Source of the DNA: Alphaproteobacteria bacterium
GTDB taxonomy: Bacteria; Pseudomonadota; Alphaproteobacteria; Caulobacterales; Parvularculaceae
Reading direction: 5' to 3'
Assembly (NCBI GenBank): GCA_030428745.1
Contig: JAUIEG010000132.1
Location: 1-7,182, forward strand
DNA: 7,182 nucleotides
Below, piece by piece: positions 1 through 5,949 of the stretch. Position 1 is the first letter of the stretch; each line of letters opens with the position of its first letter. The notes beneath the pieces were generated by a model, which saw nothing but the letters and a program-made list of their open reading frames with translations, had not been told where the DNA came from and searched no databases. The translations under genes were made by a program, and so were the position numbers.

Positions 1-287
1 GAAAAGCTCGGCTGGCCTGAGCCGAACTGGCTTTCGATCTCAAGGTTCGGCGCGAAGTTTTCGAGCGCGTTCACGTTGCGCGTTCCTTGCGCGATCAGAT
101 CGGCGCCGGAAAAGACGTTGAGCGCGACGCCCACATCCTGGGGGCTTTGTTCGCGGCGCTGGGCGGTGACGAAGATTTCGTCTCTGCGCGTGTCAGCGAA
201 AACAATTTCTTCGTTCTCGCTTTGCGCAAGAGCAGCACTCGACACAACGCCGCCCGACAGGGCGGTAGCCAGAAGCATTTTTTTCAT
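1..287 (-). CDS. TonB-dependent outer membrane receptor, N-terminal part (runs off left edge)
   Basis: The reverse strand encodes 95 residues from an ATG at 287-285 and stays open to the window edge, so the C-terminal barrel is missing. It starts with MKK and a hydrophobic stretch ending in ALA|Q, a signal peptide with likely cleavage after residue 21. Residues 36-47 (DEIFVTAQRREQ) match the segment that precedes the plug domain in TonB-dependent receptors (usual form EIVVTAQRR). Residues 48-95 (SPQDVGVALNVFSG, then ALENFAPNLEI) match the start of the plug. Such proteins import siderophores, cobalamin, oligosaccharides or other ligands across the outer membrane using TonB-ExbBD energy; the substrate cannot be told from this part. 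A weak GGAAA lies about 9 bases before the ATG. The gene lies downstream of the lipid operon on the same strand, but a 229-bp spacer suggests its own promoter. Confidence 0.9.
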   Translation of the reverse strand, partial: MKKMLLATALSGGVVSSAALAQSENEEIVFADTRRDEIFVTAQRREQSPQDVGVALNVFSGADLIAQGTRNVNALENFAPNLEIESQFGSGQPSF

Positions 288-516
288 TGGGGCGTTTCCA
301 TGACTCACATTGGCGAAGAACCGCGCGCGCCATTTTACTCGGAACCCGCCGTCTCCAATGTCTTGCGCCGAGCCGTCCGCGGTCCGGCGTTTTACTCGCC
401 TCGCGAACGCTCCCGATTTGGATGCCGCCCCTTTTTTCAGGATGCCGATTTACCCGGCGACGATATCCACGCACGGTTGCGCAAGGCGCCTCATGTAACG
501 CTTTTATGAAGCGCAA
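288..516 (-). other. Intergenic spacer upstream of the TonB receptor
   Basis: This gap between the hydrolase stop and the receptor start holds no convincing gene; open frames crossing it have no family features and no ribosome binding site. It should carry the receptor promoter. TAAAAT at 337-332 (minus) is a possible -10, but no good -35 lies 16-18 bases upstream. A near-repeat is present at 328-341 and 385-398. A small stem, CGCTT at 499-503 with AAGCG at 509-513, follows the hydrolase stop but has no T tract. No riboswitch was recognised. Confidence 0.5.
328..398 (-). repeat. Two 14-bp direct near-repeats upstream of the TonB receptor
   Basis: Read on the minus strand, CGAGTAAAACGCCG (398-385) and CGAGTAAAATGGCG (341-328) agree at 12 of 14 positions and lie 57 bp apart. 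The downstream copy contains TAAAAT, which could serve as a -10 element. They could be binding sites of a regulator or a chance similarity; no known operator was recognised. Confidence 0.3.
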
Positions 517-1308
517 TCAACGGCCAAGAAATGCGATCACATTCGATGAAAATTCCGCGGGACTGTCCCAATGGAGGGAATGGGCGGCGCCGGCGAGAAT
601 GTGAAGCCGCGCGGCCGGGGCGGCGGCGAAAGCGGCTTTTATCTCTTCGGGCGAAAACATGAGGTCACGCTCGCCTGTAAGCAGCAGGGTTTCGGCTTTC
701 AAAGCGGCAGGCAGCGCCGACGCGTCGTAGCCGCGCAGCGCATCCACCTGCTGGCGCATATCCGCGACGCCTTGCGCGTAAGGATAGGCCATGGACAGCG
801 CAATCGCTGCGTCGACGGCGTTTTTGTTTTCAAAAAATTCCGGCTTGAACAGCCAGTGAAAGAATGAGCGCAGCCAGAGTTCCTGATTGGCGCCGCCCTC
901 CCGCAACATGAGGAGGTTATCGATGACCGAAATAGCGCGGGCCGGCGTTCTGGCGCAGGACGCGGCAAGCACGAGCTTGTTAATTCGGTCAGGCGCATTG
1001 GCCGCGAGCGTCATTGCGATGATCCCGCCCATGGAGTGACCGAGCATATGGGTCCGCTCAATCTCCAGATGATCGAGGAGCCCGGCATAGTCAGCCGCCA
1101 TCATATCGATGGACAAAGGCGCCGAAGATTTCGTGCGCCCGGCGCCGCGATTATCCGGCATGATCAGCATGAAGTGTTTCGACAGCAGCGGCGCCACCGG
1201 CCCCCAGCTTGCGCTGTCGCTGGCGAGCCCCGCGATCAACATCAGCGGCGGGCCGTCGCCGGTGACTTCGTAATGGATGTCAGCGTCGTTCGTCGTAAGG
1301 GTGGGCAT
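517..1308 (-). CDS. Alpha/beta-fold hydrolase, probable esterase or lipase
   Basis: The gene encodes 263 residues, a normal length for single-domain alpha/beta hydrolases of the 3-oxoadipate enol-lactonase/esterase superfamily. The nucleophile elbow GHSMG is at residues 90-94 with Ser92. The likely acid is Asp215 (TGERDLMF) and the likely base is His243 (AGAAHSLHWDSP). The LIAGLASD stretch (24-31) fits the oxyanion strand-loop, and PDNRGAGRT (51-59) is the usual loop after strand 4. No signal peptide or membrane span is visible, so it is probably cytoplasmic. Its ATG directly follows the stop of the Tam41-like gene (TGAATG, no gap), which points to translational coupling and a shared mRNA. 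From this context a lipid ester such as an acylglycerol or lysophospholipid is a plausible substrate, but that is inference. PcaD-like lactonase or other esterase activity cannot be excluded, although no aromatic-degradation genes are nearby. Confidence 0.9.
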   Translation of the reverse strand: MPTLTTNDADIHYEVTGDGPPLMLIAGLASDSASWGPVAPLLSKHFMLIMPDNRGAGRTKSSAPLSIDMMAADYAGLLDHLEIERTHMLGHSMGGIIAMTLAANAPDRINKLVLAASCARTPARAISVIDNLLMLREGGANQELWLRSFFHWLFKPEFFENKNAVDAAIALSMAYPYAQGVADMRQQVDALRGYDASALPAALKAETLLLTGERDLMFSPEEIKAAFAAAPAARLHILAGAAHSLHWDSPAEFSSNVIAFLGR

Positions 1309-2286
1309 TCAGGCGTTCCGGTTTGTTTGCGCCCGCAAGCGATAATAGCGCAACGCGGCGCCGGGCGCGCCGAGCATGGGGTGGCGCCGCTCCCAGTCCG
1401 TAATCTGAAGATCGACGCCGGAATGACGCTTGATCTTCCAGGCGATGTAATCAATTCCGCCTTTGAATGTCTGCGTTCCTTTCAGAAGCCGCAGGACCGA
1501 CAGAAATGCGCCCTGAACGCCGCGCAGGCGCCAGGCGCGCGCCGTTTGCGGCGGCGTTTGTTTCGGCCGGATGACCGCGCCTTCAACGTCAATGTCGAGA
1601 CCAGCATAGATGAGGGCGGGCGCCGTTACGCTCACCGCCCAGTCGCCATAACTTTCGATCAGTTTGGCGGCGCGCGTTGCATCTTCGGCGCGCAGCTCCG
1701 CCTTGTAGGAAACGCCAAGCCCCGCAAGCCATAATTCGCGCGCCGTAAACGGACCGTCAAAGAGGCCGGCGGCGCGTTTGCAGAATGTGGCGATTGCGCT
1801 CGCGAGCGCGGTTTCAATCCGGGCGGTCATCTCCGCCGAACCGCCATGAACGCGGCAGGGCTGCGCAAAGCGCGCCCAGAAATAGGAATGGAACGTTTCT
1901 TCGCTGACCAGTTTTTCGAAATGGTTGATGGAAAGAACGGCGTATTTCGCGCGCAGGGTCCCGAAAGGCGACGGCGTTTCGAAATAAAAGACATTGGGCG
2001 GTACAAGCCTGTTCGCCAGCTTCATCGCCCCGGACGCATAAAGCGCGTCATAGCTGTCGCCGATAATGTAAAAATCGAAAATGATGCTGGCGGGGTCTTC
2101 TGCGCGCGCCACGCTTGCGCCGGAGCCGTAAAACAGGGCCGATGCGCCCGGATGTTTCGCCAGCAATGCGTCGAGAAGGAGTTGCGCCGGTTCATTGAGC
2201 GGCGGGGCCGACACGGCGCGGATACGCTCACGCAATGCCGAAAGCGCAGCGTCACGCGCTTGTGTTTCTGGCGGCCCGACCTGCAT
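1309..2286 (-). CDS. Tam41/Mmp37-like phosphatidate cytidylyltransferase (candidate CDP-diacylglycerol synthase)
   Basis: This 325-residue protein resembles Tam41 (Mmp37 family), the mitochondrial matrix-side enzyme that turns phosphatidic acid and CTP into CDP-diacylglycerol. The nucleotidyltransferase signature is YGSG at residues 53-56, followed by hydrophobics and the acidic pair Asp71 and Asp77 (FDFYIIGD), candidate metal ligands. VFYFE (99-103) and LRAKYAVLS (111-119, Lys114) match the conserved strand and the IKYGV-type motif. WARFAQPCRV (137-146) matches the GRLQKPV-type motif. SYKAELRAED (193-202) followed by RAAKLIE (205-211) matches the SYxGDxR...E...KV.NIV block. The C-terminal KGG...Y...K segment (275-286) also fits. 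No transmembrane spans are present, unlike CdsA. ATG at 2286 is preferred over TTG at 2289 because it overlaps the kinase stop (TGATG). Pairing with a lipid kinase supports a lipid role. The assignment rests on motif recognition by eye; a nucleotidyltransferase with another substrate is the alternative. Confidence 0.8.
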   Translation of the reverse strand: MQVGPPETQARDAALSALRERIRAVSAPPLNEPAQLLLDALLAKHPGASALFYGSGASVARAEDPASIIFDFYIIGDSYDALYASGAMKLANRLVPPNVFYFETPSPFGTLRAKYAVLSINHFEKLVSEETFHSYFWARFAQPCRVHGGSAEMTARIETALASAIATFCKRAAGLFDGPFTARELWLAGLGVSYKAELRAEDATRAAKLIESYGDWAVSVTAPALIYAGLDIDVEGAVIRPKQTPPQTARAWRLRGVQGAFLSVLRLLKGTQTFKGGIDYIAWKIKRHSGVDLQITDWERRHPMLGAPGAALRYYRLRAQTNRNA

Positions 2287-3230
2287 CAAATGAGGAAAGC
2301 GGCTTTTTCGGAGACCTTGAGGATCAGGTCCTCGCCCGGCGTCGTATGAAAAATCTCGCCGTCAAACACAACGGGACCATCGAAGCGCATACGGATCTCT
2401 TCGCTTTTCCAGCTGTGATAGCCGGCGTCGGGGAACCATGGTTTCGCCTTGCCTTGAAGCATCGGCATTGCGGCCTGGAATAGTTTGCGTCGCGGATAAT
2501 CGATGGCCGTGACGTTCATGGGCTTGCCGCCTTCGCCCCAGAACGGGAAAATGCCGGAAGAGAGCTTGTTCAGCGTGGTCATGGCGATGAAGGACAGGTC
2601 CCGCGCTTCGAAATCGCCGTCCTCATTTTTCAAGTCAGCCGTCAGCGGCGGCGGCCCTTCTGCGTCATCGAAGGCGCATTTCAACAGGAAGCTCGCAACC
2701 GACAGGGCGAGGGCGAAAGAGCGCTTTGCGCCGATAGCCTGAATATTCTGACGGCTGAACTGGACGGCGGTGTAAAAAAGGCCGGCGCCGAGGAAGAAGC
2801 CATAGATCGGGTCCTGCCGTTCGGAGAGCTGCATGCCGATCAACGGGCGTTCAAGACGCGAGACCTCGCCGCGGTCGCGCCGCCAGAGAAAATTGTCGAG
2901 CGATGAGGCGGGCGGGCCTTGAAGGCCGCAATCATTGGCGATGACATTTGTCATGCCGCAGGGAAGGGCGACGTAATTCGGCTGGGTCTGAAAACGGCGC
3001 CGGTTGATGGCGCTGGTGATCGCCGCCTGCATCGTGCCGTCGCCGCCGGCGAGGATCAGTGTGTTTGAGTCGCCTTTTTCGATATCTTCAAGCGCAGCCC
3101 CGAGGTCTTCGATGCGCTCAAGCACATAGGGGCGAATGCCGTTATGGCGTTTCGTGACATATAAGAGTTCATCCGCAAGGGAGACATTGCGGCTGCTCTT
3201 GGCATTGATGATCATCGACGCAGTCGACAT
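2286..3230 (-). CDS. Diacylglycerol kinase-family lipid kinase
   Basis: The 314-residue protein has the DAGK catalytic fold order. An N-terminal strand MIINAKSS (6-13) corresponds to the usual IxNPxSG. The nucleotide-binding GGDGT is at 62-66. The second motif, LPCGMTNVIANDCGL (89-103), replaces the common PxGTxND with GMTNVIAND. FFLGAGLFY (145-153) begins the C-terminal beta domain, and VVFDGE (287-292) is the conserved DGE motif close to the end. Such enzymes phosphorylate diacylglycerol or another lipid with ATP; the product here would be phosphatidic acid, the substrate expected for the next gene. Length matches the YegS/DgkB group. An in-frame TAG directly precedes the ATG at 3230, which rules out a longer form; Met6 is a less likely alternative start. 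No strong Shine-Dalgarno is visible. It is the first gene of a three-gene operon and overlaps the Tam41-like gene by one base. Confidence 0.9.
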   Translation of the reverse strand: MSTASMIINAKSSRNVSLADELLYVTKRHNGIRPYVLERIEDLGAALEDIEKGDSNTLILAGGDGTMQAAITSAINRRRFQTQPNYVALPCGMTNVIANDCGLQGPPASSLDNFLWRRDRGEVSRLERPLIGMQLSERQDPIYGFFLGAGLFYTAVQFSRQNIQAIGAKRSFALALSVASFLLKCAFDDAEGPPPLTADLKNEDGDFEARDLSFIAMTTLNKLSSGIFPFWGEGGKPMNVTAIDYPRRKLFQAAMPMLQGKAKPWFPDAGYHSWKSEEIRMRFDGPVVFDGEIFHTTPGEDLILKVSEKAAFLI

Positions 3231-3249
3231 CTAGAAACACTCATCACGG

Positions 3250-3274
3250 CTTCCGGCGCCGATGCCGCCGGAAG
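3250..3274 (-). other. Perfect 9-bp hairpin in the leader of the lipid operon
   Basis: CTTCCGGCG (3250-3258) and CGCCGGAAG (3266-3274) are exact inverted copies around a 7-base loop. On the minus strand the structure ends about 19 bases before the kinase ATG and is not followed by a T tract, so it is a leader hairpin or a protein-binding palindrome. On the plus strand GATTTT follows the stem, which looks more like a terminator, but no plus-strand gene lies upstream to be terminated. Confidence 0.55.
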
Positions 3275-3383
3275 GATTTTACAATATGCGCCGGGCCCCG
3301 CCTTTGCGCCGCTCTGAACGGCTGGCCGCCGCCTGCTCCCCCATGGCGCGACCGATACCCCATAATGTCACAAAATGGCCATA

Positions 3384-3412
3384 TTTATCTACTGGCCCGC
3401 CATGCTTTTCAA
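3384..3412 (-). promoter_or_regulatory. Candidate sigma-70-type promoter for the lipid operon
   Basis: On the minus strand TTGAAA (3412-3407) and GATAAA (3389-3384) are separated by exactly 17 bases; the first matches TTGACA at 5 of 6 positions and the second TATAAT at 4 of 6. This would leave a leader of about 145 bases that includes the 9-bp hairpin. It was identified by consensus matching only. Confidence 0.3.
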
Positions 3413-3501
3413 TCGCCAAATAGGAAGCCCGAAGTCCAGGCTCCAGCGCCGGTTTTTCAAAGCTTTGTGATAGGCGCACAGGGCGCGCGTTTGGTGGTGG
3501 G

Positions 3502-4692
3502 TCAGCCTGCAAACACCCGCCGGATAAGGGGATTGGCGCCGATTCCATAGGCCAGTTCCGCCGGATGGCGCGCCCGCCAGATTGCTAGATCGGCCCGCTT
3601 GCCCGGGGTGAGGGTCCCGGCGTCGTCGAGGCCGAGGGCTGTGGCTGCGTTGCAGGTCACGCCGGAGAGCGCTTCTTCGGGCGTCATGCGAAAGAGGGTG
3701 CAGCCCATATTCATGGCGAGGAGAAGGGAGGTCATGGGTGAGGTGCCGGGATTGCAGTCGGTCGCAAGCGCCATGGAAACGCCGTTGGCGCGAAGCGCCT
3801 CAACTGGCGGAAGTTTCGTTTCGCGCAGGAAGTAAAAGGCGCCGGGCAACAGCACGGCGACCGTTTTGGCTTTGGCGAGGGCGTTCGCATCTTCCGGCTT
3901 CAGATATTCGAGATGATCGGCGGAAAGGGCGCCGTAACGCGCCGCAAGTTTTGCGCCGCCAAGATCGGACAATTGCTCCGCATGAAGTTTCACACGAAGG
4001 CCGAGCGCGGCCGCCTTTTCGAAGACGCGTTCGATCTGCGCCGGCGAAAAGCCGACGCCTTCGCAGAACCCGTCGACCGCATCGGCAAGACCTGCGGCGG
4101 CGACCGCCGGCATGATGTCGCTGCAGACATAGGCGATGTAATCATCTGCGTTTTTGAATTCCGGCGGCAGGGCGTGCGCGGCTAGCAGCGTCGTGGTCAC
4201 ACGCACGTTGCGCTCCCGTCCGAGCCGCCGCGCCGCGCGCAGCATTTTCATTTCGTCTTCAAGCGTCAATCCGTAACCGGATTTGATCTCGATCGTGGTC
4301 AGGCCTTCGGCGATCAACGCATCGAGACGGGGGAGGGCCGCTTCTACAAGCGCATCTTCACTCGCGGCGCGCGTCGCCCTGACGGTGGAAAGAATGCCGC
4401 CGCCGGCGCGGGCGATTTCCTCATAGGATTTACCGAGAAGCCGCGCCTCGAATTCCGCCGCGCGGTCGCCCGCATAGACAAGATGGGTATGGCAATCGAT
4501 GAGACCGGGCGTAACCAGGGCGCCGCCGAGATCGTCGGTTTCCTTCGCCTTGTTGTCCGGCAGGTCCGCCAAAGGCCCCGCATAGGCGATCCGGCCGTCT
4601 TTTACGGCGATCGCCGCGTTTTCAACGAGGCCGTAAGGCGCCGGTCCAGCCATGGTCGCCAGCGTTGCATGAGTCAAAAGAAGGTCGTGCAT
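3502..4692 (-). CDS. hutI: Imidazolonepropionase (histidine degradation)
   Basis: The 396-residue protein is a full-length metal-dependent amidohydrolase that opens imidazolone-5-propionate to N-formimino-L-glutamate, the third step of histidine catabolism, in the cytoplasm. The N-terminal DCHTHLVYAGDR (66-77) carries the metal ligands His68 and His70. IEIKSGYGL (134-142), AAHALPPEF (171-179), HAEQLSDLGG (237-246; metal ligand His237 and catalytic Glu240), ADHLEY (258-263) and ATDCNPGTSP (310-319; Asp312) are all diagnostic HutI blocks. The start fits the family N-terminus (MHDLLLTHATLATMA). No Shine-Dalgarno precedes the ATG; instead a -10-like TATAAC ends 7 bases upstream, suggesting a leaderless mRNA. 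No hutH, hutU, hutG, hutF or hutC is visible, so the other pathway genes must lie outside the window. It is divergent from the GIN-repeat gene. Confidence 0.97.
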   Translation of the reverse strand: MHDLLLTHATLATMAGPAPYGLVENAAIAVKDGRIAYAGPLADLPDNKAKETDDLGGALVTPGLIDCHTHLVYAGDRAAEFEARLLGKSYEEIARAGGGILSTVRATRAASEDALVEAALPRLDALIAEGLTTIEIKSGYGLTLEDEMKMLRAARRLGRERNVRVTTTLLAAHALPPEFKNADDYIAYVCSDIMPAVAAAGLADAVDGFCEGVGFSPAQIERVFEKAAALGLRVKLHAEQLSDLGGAKLAARYGALSADHLEYLKPEDANALAKAKTVAVLLPGAFYFLRETKLPPVEALRANGVSMALATDCNPGTSPMTSLLLAMNMGCTLFRMTPEEALSGVTCNAATALGLDDAGTLTPGKRADLAIWRARHPAELAYGIGANPLIRRVFAG

Positions 4693-4728
4693 AGAGCGGG
4701 TTATAGGCGCCGCCGCGCCGTTTGGAAA
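4693..4728 (-). promoter_or_regulatory. Candidate hutI promoter giving a leaderless mRNA
   Basis: On the minus strand TTTCCA (4728-4723) and TATAAC (4705-4700) are separated by 17 bases, with 4 of 6 and 5 of 6 matches to consensus. Only seven bases (CCGCTCT) lie between the -10 and the hutI ATG, so transcription would begin at or next to the A of the start codon. The absence of a purine-rich ribosome binding site agrees with this. Confidence 0.45.
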
Positions 4729-4805
4729 TGACGGCGCGGTTTTTGCTGATTTCAGGGCGGCGCAAGGTTAAGATATGAGCGGGCGCCGGATGAAGGGTGA
4801 GCATT

Positions 4806-5774
4806 ATGACGGCGGGAATCCAGTTGAAATCGGCTTTGGCGGGCGCGGGCGCGGCCATTGCGGTTCTTGGCGCAATGGCCAATGCCGAGACGTATAATCT
4901 CAGCGATGTGTCATTCCGGGACGTCACCGGGACCGTGGACATCAAAACCACCAGCGGCGATGAGGTCGACATCACCATCCGTCAAGGCAAGACCTACGCT
5001 CCTTTGAAGCTTGAGGAAAAAGACGGCGTTCTCATCATTACCGGGGAGAAGTGGAAAGATCCTGAGGGTCTCGATTGCTGCGACCGCCGGATCACCCGCC
5101 AGTTCGAGCCGCGCGAGGGCCGCAAGCTTTCCGACGGCGAGCCTGTCAATCAGGAACTGTTCGACGCCTATCCGACGATTGAAATCCTGATGCCGTTTGA
5201 AGGCGATGTTGAATTTATCGACGCGCGCATCAAGCTCGCCATGCAGCGCCTTGGCGGATCGCTCAATCTCGACGCCTGTTATGTCTATGGCGAGACCAGC
5301 GATCTGGGCGAAGCCGTGATCGGCGTCGTCCATGGCTCGCGCCTTGTCACCGGCAATATCAAGGGCGGGCTGGAGATCGATGTTTCCGGCGACGCCGATG
5401 TGCGCACCGGCGACGCCTCTATCGTGGATGTGGATGTGGCGGGGCCGGGCGATGTGGTTCTTGGCGACGTCGACGGCATGCTGGATATCTCCATCGCGGG
5501 CTCCGGTCTGGTGCGCTCGACGCGGATGGACGGGCCCATGACGGTGCGGATCGCCGGTTCCGGCGCGGTCGCGGTCAAGGCCGGCCGCACCGACAAGCTT
5601 CGCGCCTTCATCGACGGCTCCGGCGGGATCTTCTTCCGCGGCGCCGTCACCCAGCCGGAGCTGACCATGTATGGCTCGTCGGAAGTGCGCATGGACAGCG
5701 TCAATGGCCGCATCACCCGCCATGGGCGCGGCGGAACGGTCTATGTGAACGGCGTCAAGGTCGAAGACGACTAG
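4806..5774 (+). CDS. Secreted GIN/DUF2807-like repeat protein of unknown function
   Basis: The 322-residue protein begins with an N-terminal signal peptide (about 1-27, with an Ala-rich core ending in MANA|E), so it should be periplasmic or outer-membrane associated. Residues about 28-85 form short beta-like segments (VTGTVDIKTTSGDEVDITI). The region 189-302 contains six rungs of about 19 residues with a hydrophobic-x-[IV]-x-G-x-G core, for example IAGSG twice and IDGSG. This pattern is typical of the DUF2807/GIN domain, which folds as a beta-helix-like sheet. Cysteines 91, 92 and 158 could form a disulfide. ATG 4806 is preferred over GTG 4797 because AAGGGTGAG (4793-4801) is then well placed as a ribosome binding site. 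No enzymatic residues or anchoring signal are seen; the family is linked to adhesion or envelope roles, which remains inference here. Confidence 0.85.
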   Translation: MTAGIQLKSALAGAGAAIAVLGAMANAETYNLSDVSFRDVTGTVDIKTTSGDEVDITIRQGKTYAPLKLEEKDGVLIITGEKWKDPEGLDCCDRRITRQFEPREGRKLSDGEPVNQELFDAYPTIEILMPFEGDVEFIDARIKLAMQRLGGSLNLDACYVYGETSDLGEAVIGVVHGSRLVTGNIKGGLEIDVSGDADVRTGDASIVDVDVAGPGDVVLGDVDGMLDISIAGSGLVRSTRMDGPMTVRIAGSGAVAVKAGRTDKLRAFIDGSGGIFFRGAVTQPELTMYGSSEVRMDSVNGRITRHGRGGTVYVNGVKVEDD

Positions 5775-5802
5775 GAAATTCCCATTCTGAAGTTCTGTAT
5801 GC

Positions 5803-5828
5803 GGTGCAACATAAGCCATTGTTGCGCC
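5803..5828 (+). repeat. Imperfect inverted repeat downstream of the GIN-repeat gene
   Basis: GGTGCAACA (5803-5811) pairs with TGTTGCGCC (5820-5828) around an 8-base loop, nine pairs with one G-T wobble. It lies 29 bases after the stop codon. No T tract follows, so it may be a weak or factor-assisted terminator, or an operator for the next gene. Confidence 0.4.
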
Positions 5829-5876
5829 TCCGCCCCGATTCGCGCTCTAATGCCTTGAATTCAGACGCCTAGTCGT

Positions 5877-5904
5877 TTGTCGGCGTCCGGAATGTTTCCA
5901 TAAA
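5877..5904 (+). promoter_or_regulatory. Weak candidate promoter for the PuuD-like gene
   Basis: TTGTCG (5877-5882) and CATAAA (5899-5904) are 16 bases apart, each matching consensus at 4 of 6 positions. Transcription would start near 5911, so the 6-bp inverted repeat at 5909-5931 would lie at the very 5' end of the mRNA. An alternative -10, TCTAAT (5846-5851), has no good -35. Confidence 0.25.
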
Positions 5905-5908
5905 GACG

Positions 5909-5931
5909 GTTGCTCAACAAAAGAAAGCAAC
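5909..5931 (+). repeat. Inverted repeat just upstream of the PuuD-like ribosome binding site
   Basis: GTTGCT (5909-5914) and AGCAAC (5926-5931) are perfect inverted copies around an 11-base A-rich loop. The repeat ends seven bases before the ribosome binding site AGGAGAGGG (5938-5946). It could be an operator half-site pair or a weak leader hairpin. Confidence 0.35.
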
Positions 5932-5949
5932 GAGATCAGGAGAGGGACG

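Larger units (their letters stand above)
3231..3501 (-). other. Spacer between hutI and the lipid operon (leader region)
   Basis: These 271 bp hold no convincing gene. They contain a candidate promoter (3384-3412), a perfect 9-bp stem (3250-3274) and a 10-bp palindrome CAAAGCTTTG (3458-3467). No clear intrinsic terminator follows hutI, so read-through from hutI into the kinase operon is possible. Confidence 0.5.
5775..5949 (+). other. Spacer upstream of the PuuD-like gene
   Basis: These 175 bp contain two inverted repeats built on GCAAC/GTTGC (5803-5828 and 5909-5931) that flank a candidate promoter (5877-5904). No gene and no T-tailed terminator were seen after the GIN-repeat gene, so read-through is possible. 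Confidence 0.45.

Noticed and set aside
1036..1734. A 232-codon plus-strand frame across the hydrolase/Tam41-like junction
   Set aside because: It runs antisense to two well-supported genes, is rich in Arg and Gln as expected of antisense GC-rich DNA, and shows no motif.
2284..2289. TTG start at 2289 for the Tam41-like gene
   Set aside because: ATG at 2286 gives the classical TGATG overlap with the kinase stop and lies only one codon further in, so it is the simpler start.
3244..3363. A 39-residue very basic frame on the minus strand ending just before the kinase
   Set aside because: There is no ribosome binding site, and the composition (Arg, Gly, His) is what random GC-rich DNA gives. It was considered as a leader peptide, but no regulatory residue run is present.
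3458..3467. CAAAGCTTTG palindrome as a hutI terminator
   Set aside because: A 10-bp palindrome cannot form a stable hairpin with a loop, and on the hutI strand it is followed by A residues rather than T.
3279..3548. An 89-codon minus-strand frame between hutI and the kinase
   Set aside because: It starts inside the hutI coding region, has no ribosome binding site and no recognisable sequence features. The spacer is better explained as regulatory.
4797..4805. GTG start at 4797 for the secreted repeat protein
   Set aside because: The GTG lies within the AAGGGTGAG that serves as ribosome binding site for the ATG at 4806; the signal peptide is intact from the ATG.
4911..5819. A 302-codon open frame on the minus strand opposite the secreted repeat protein
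   Set aside because: It is the antisense of a clear coding gene with a signal peptide and repeats. The translation is low-complexity in His, Asp and Ala with no domain, and there is no ribosome binding site.
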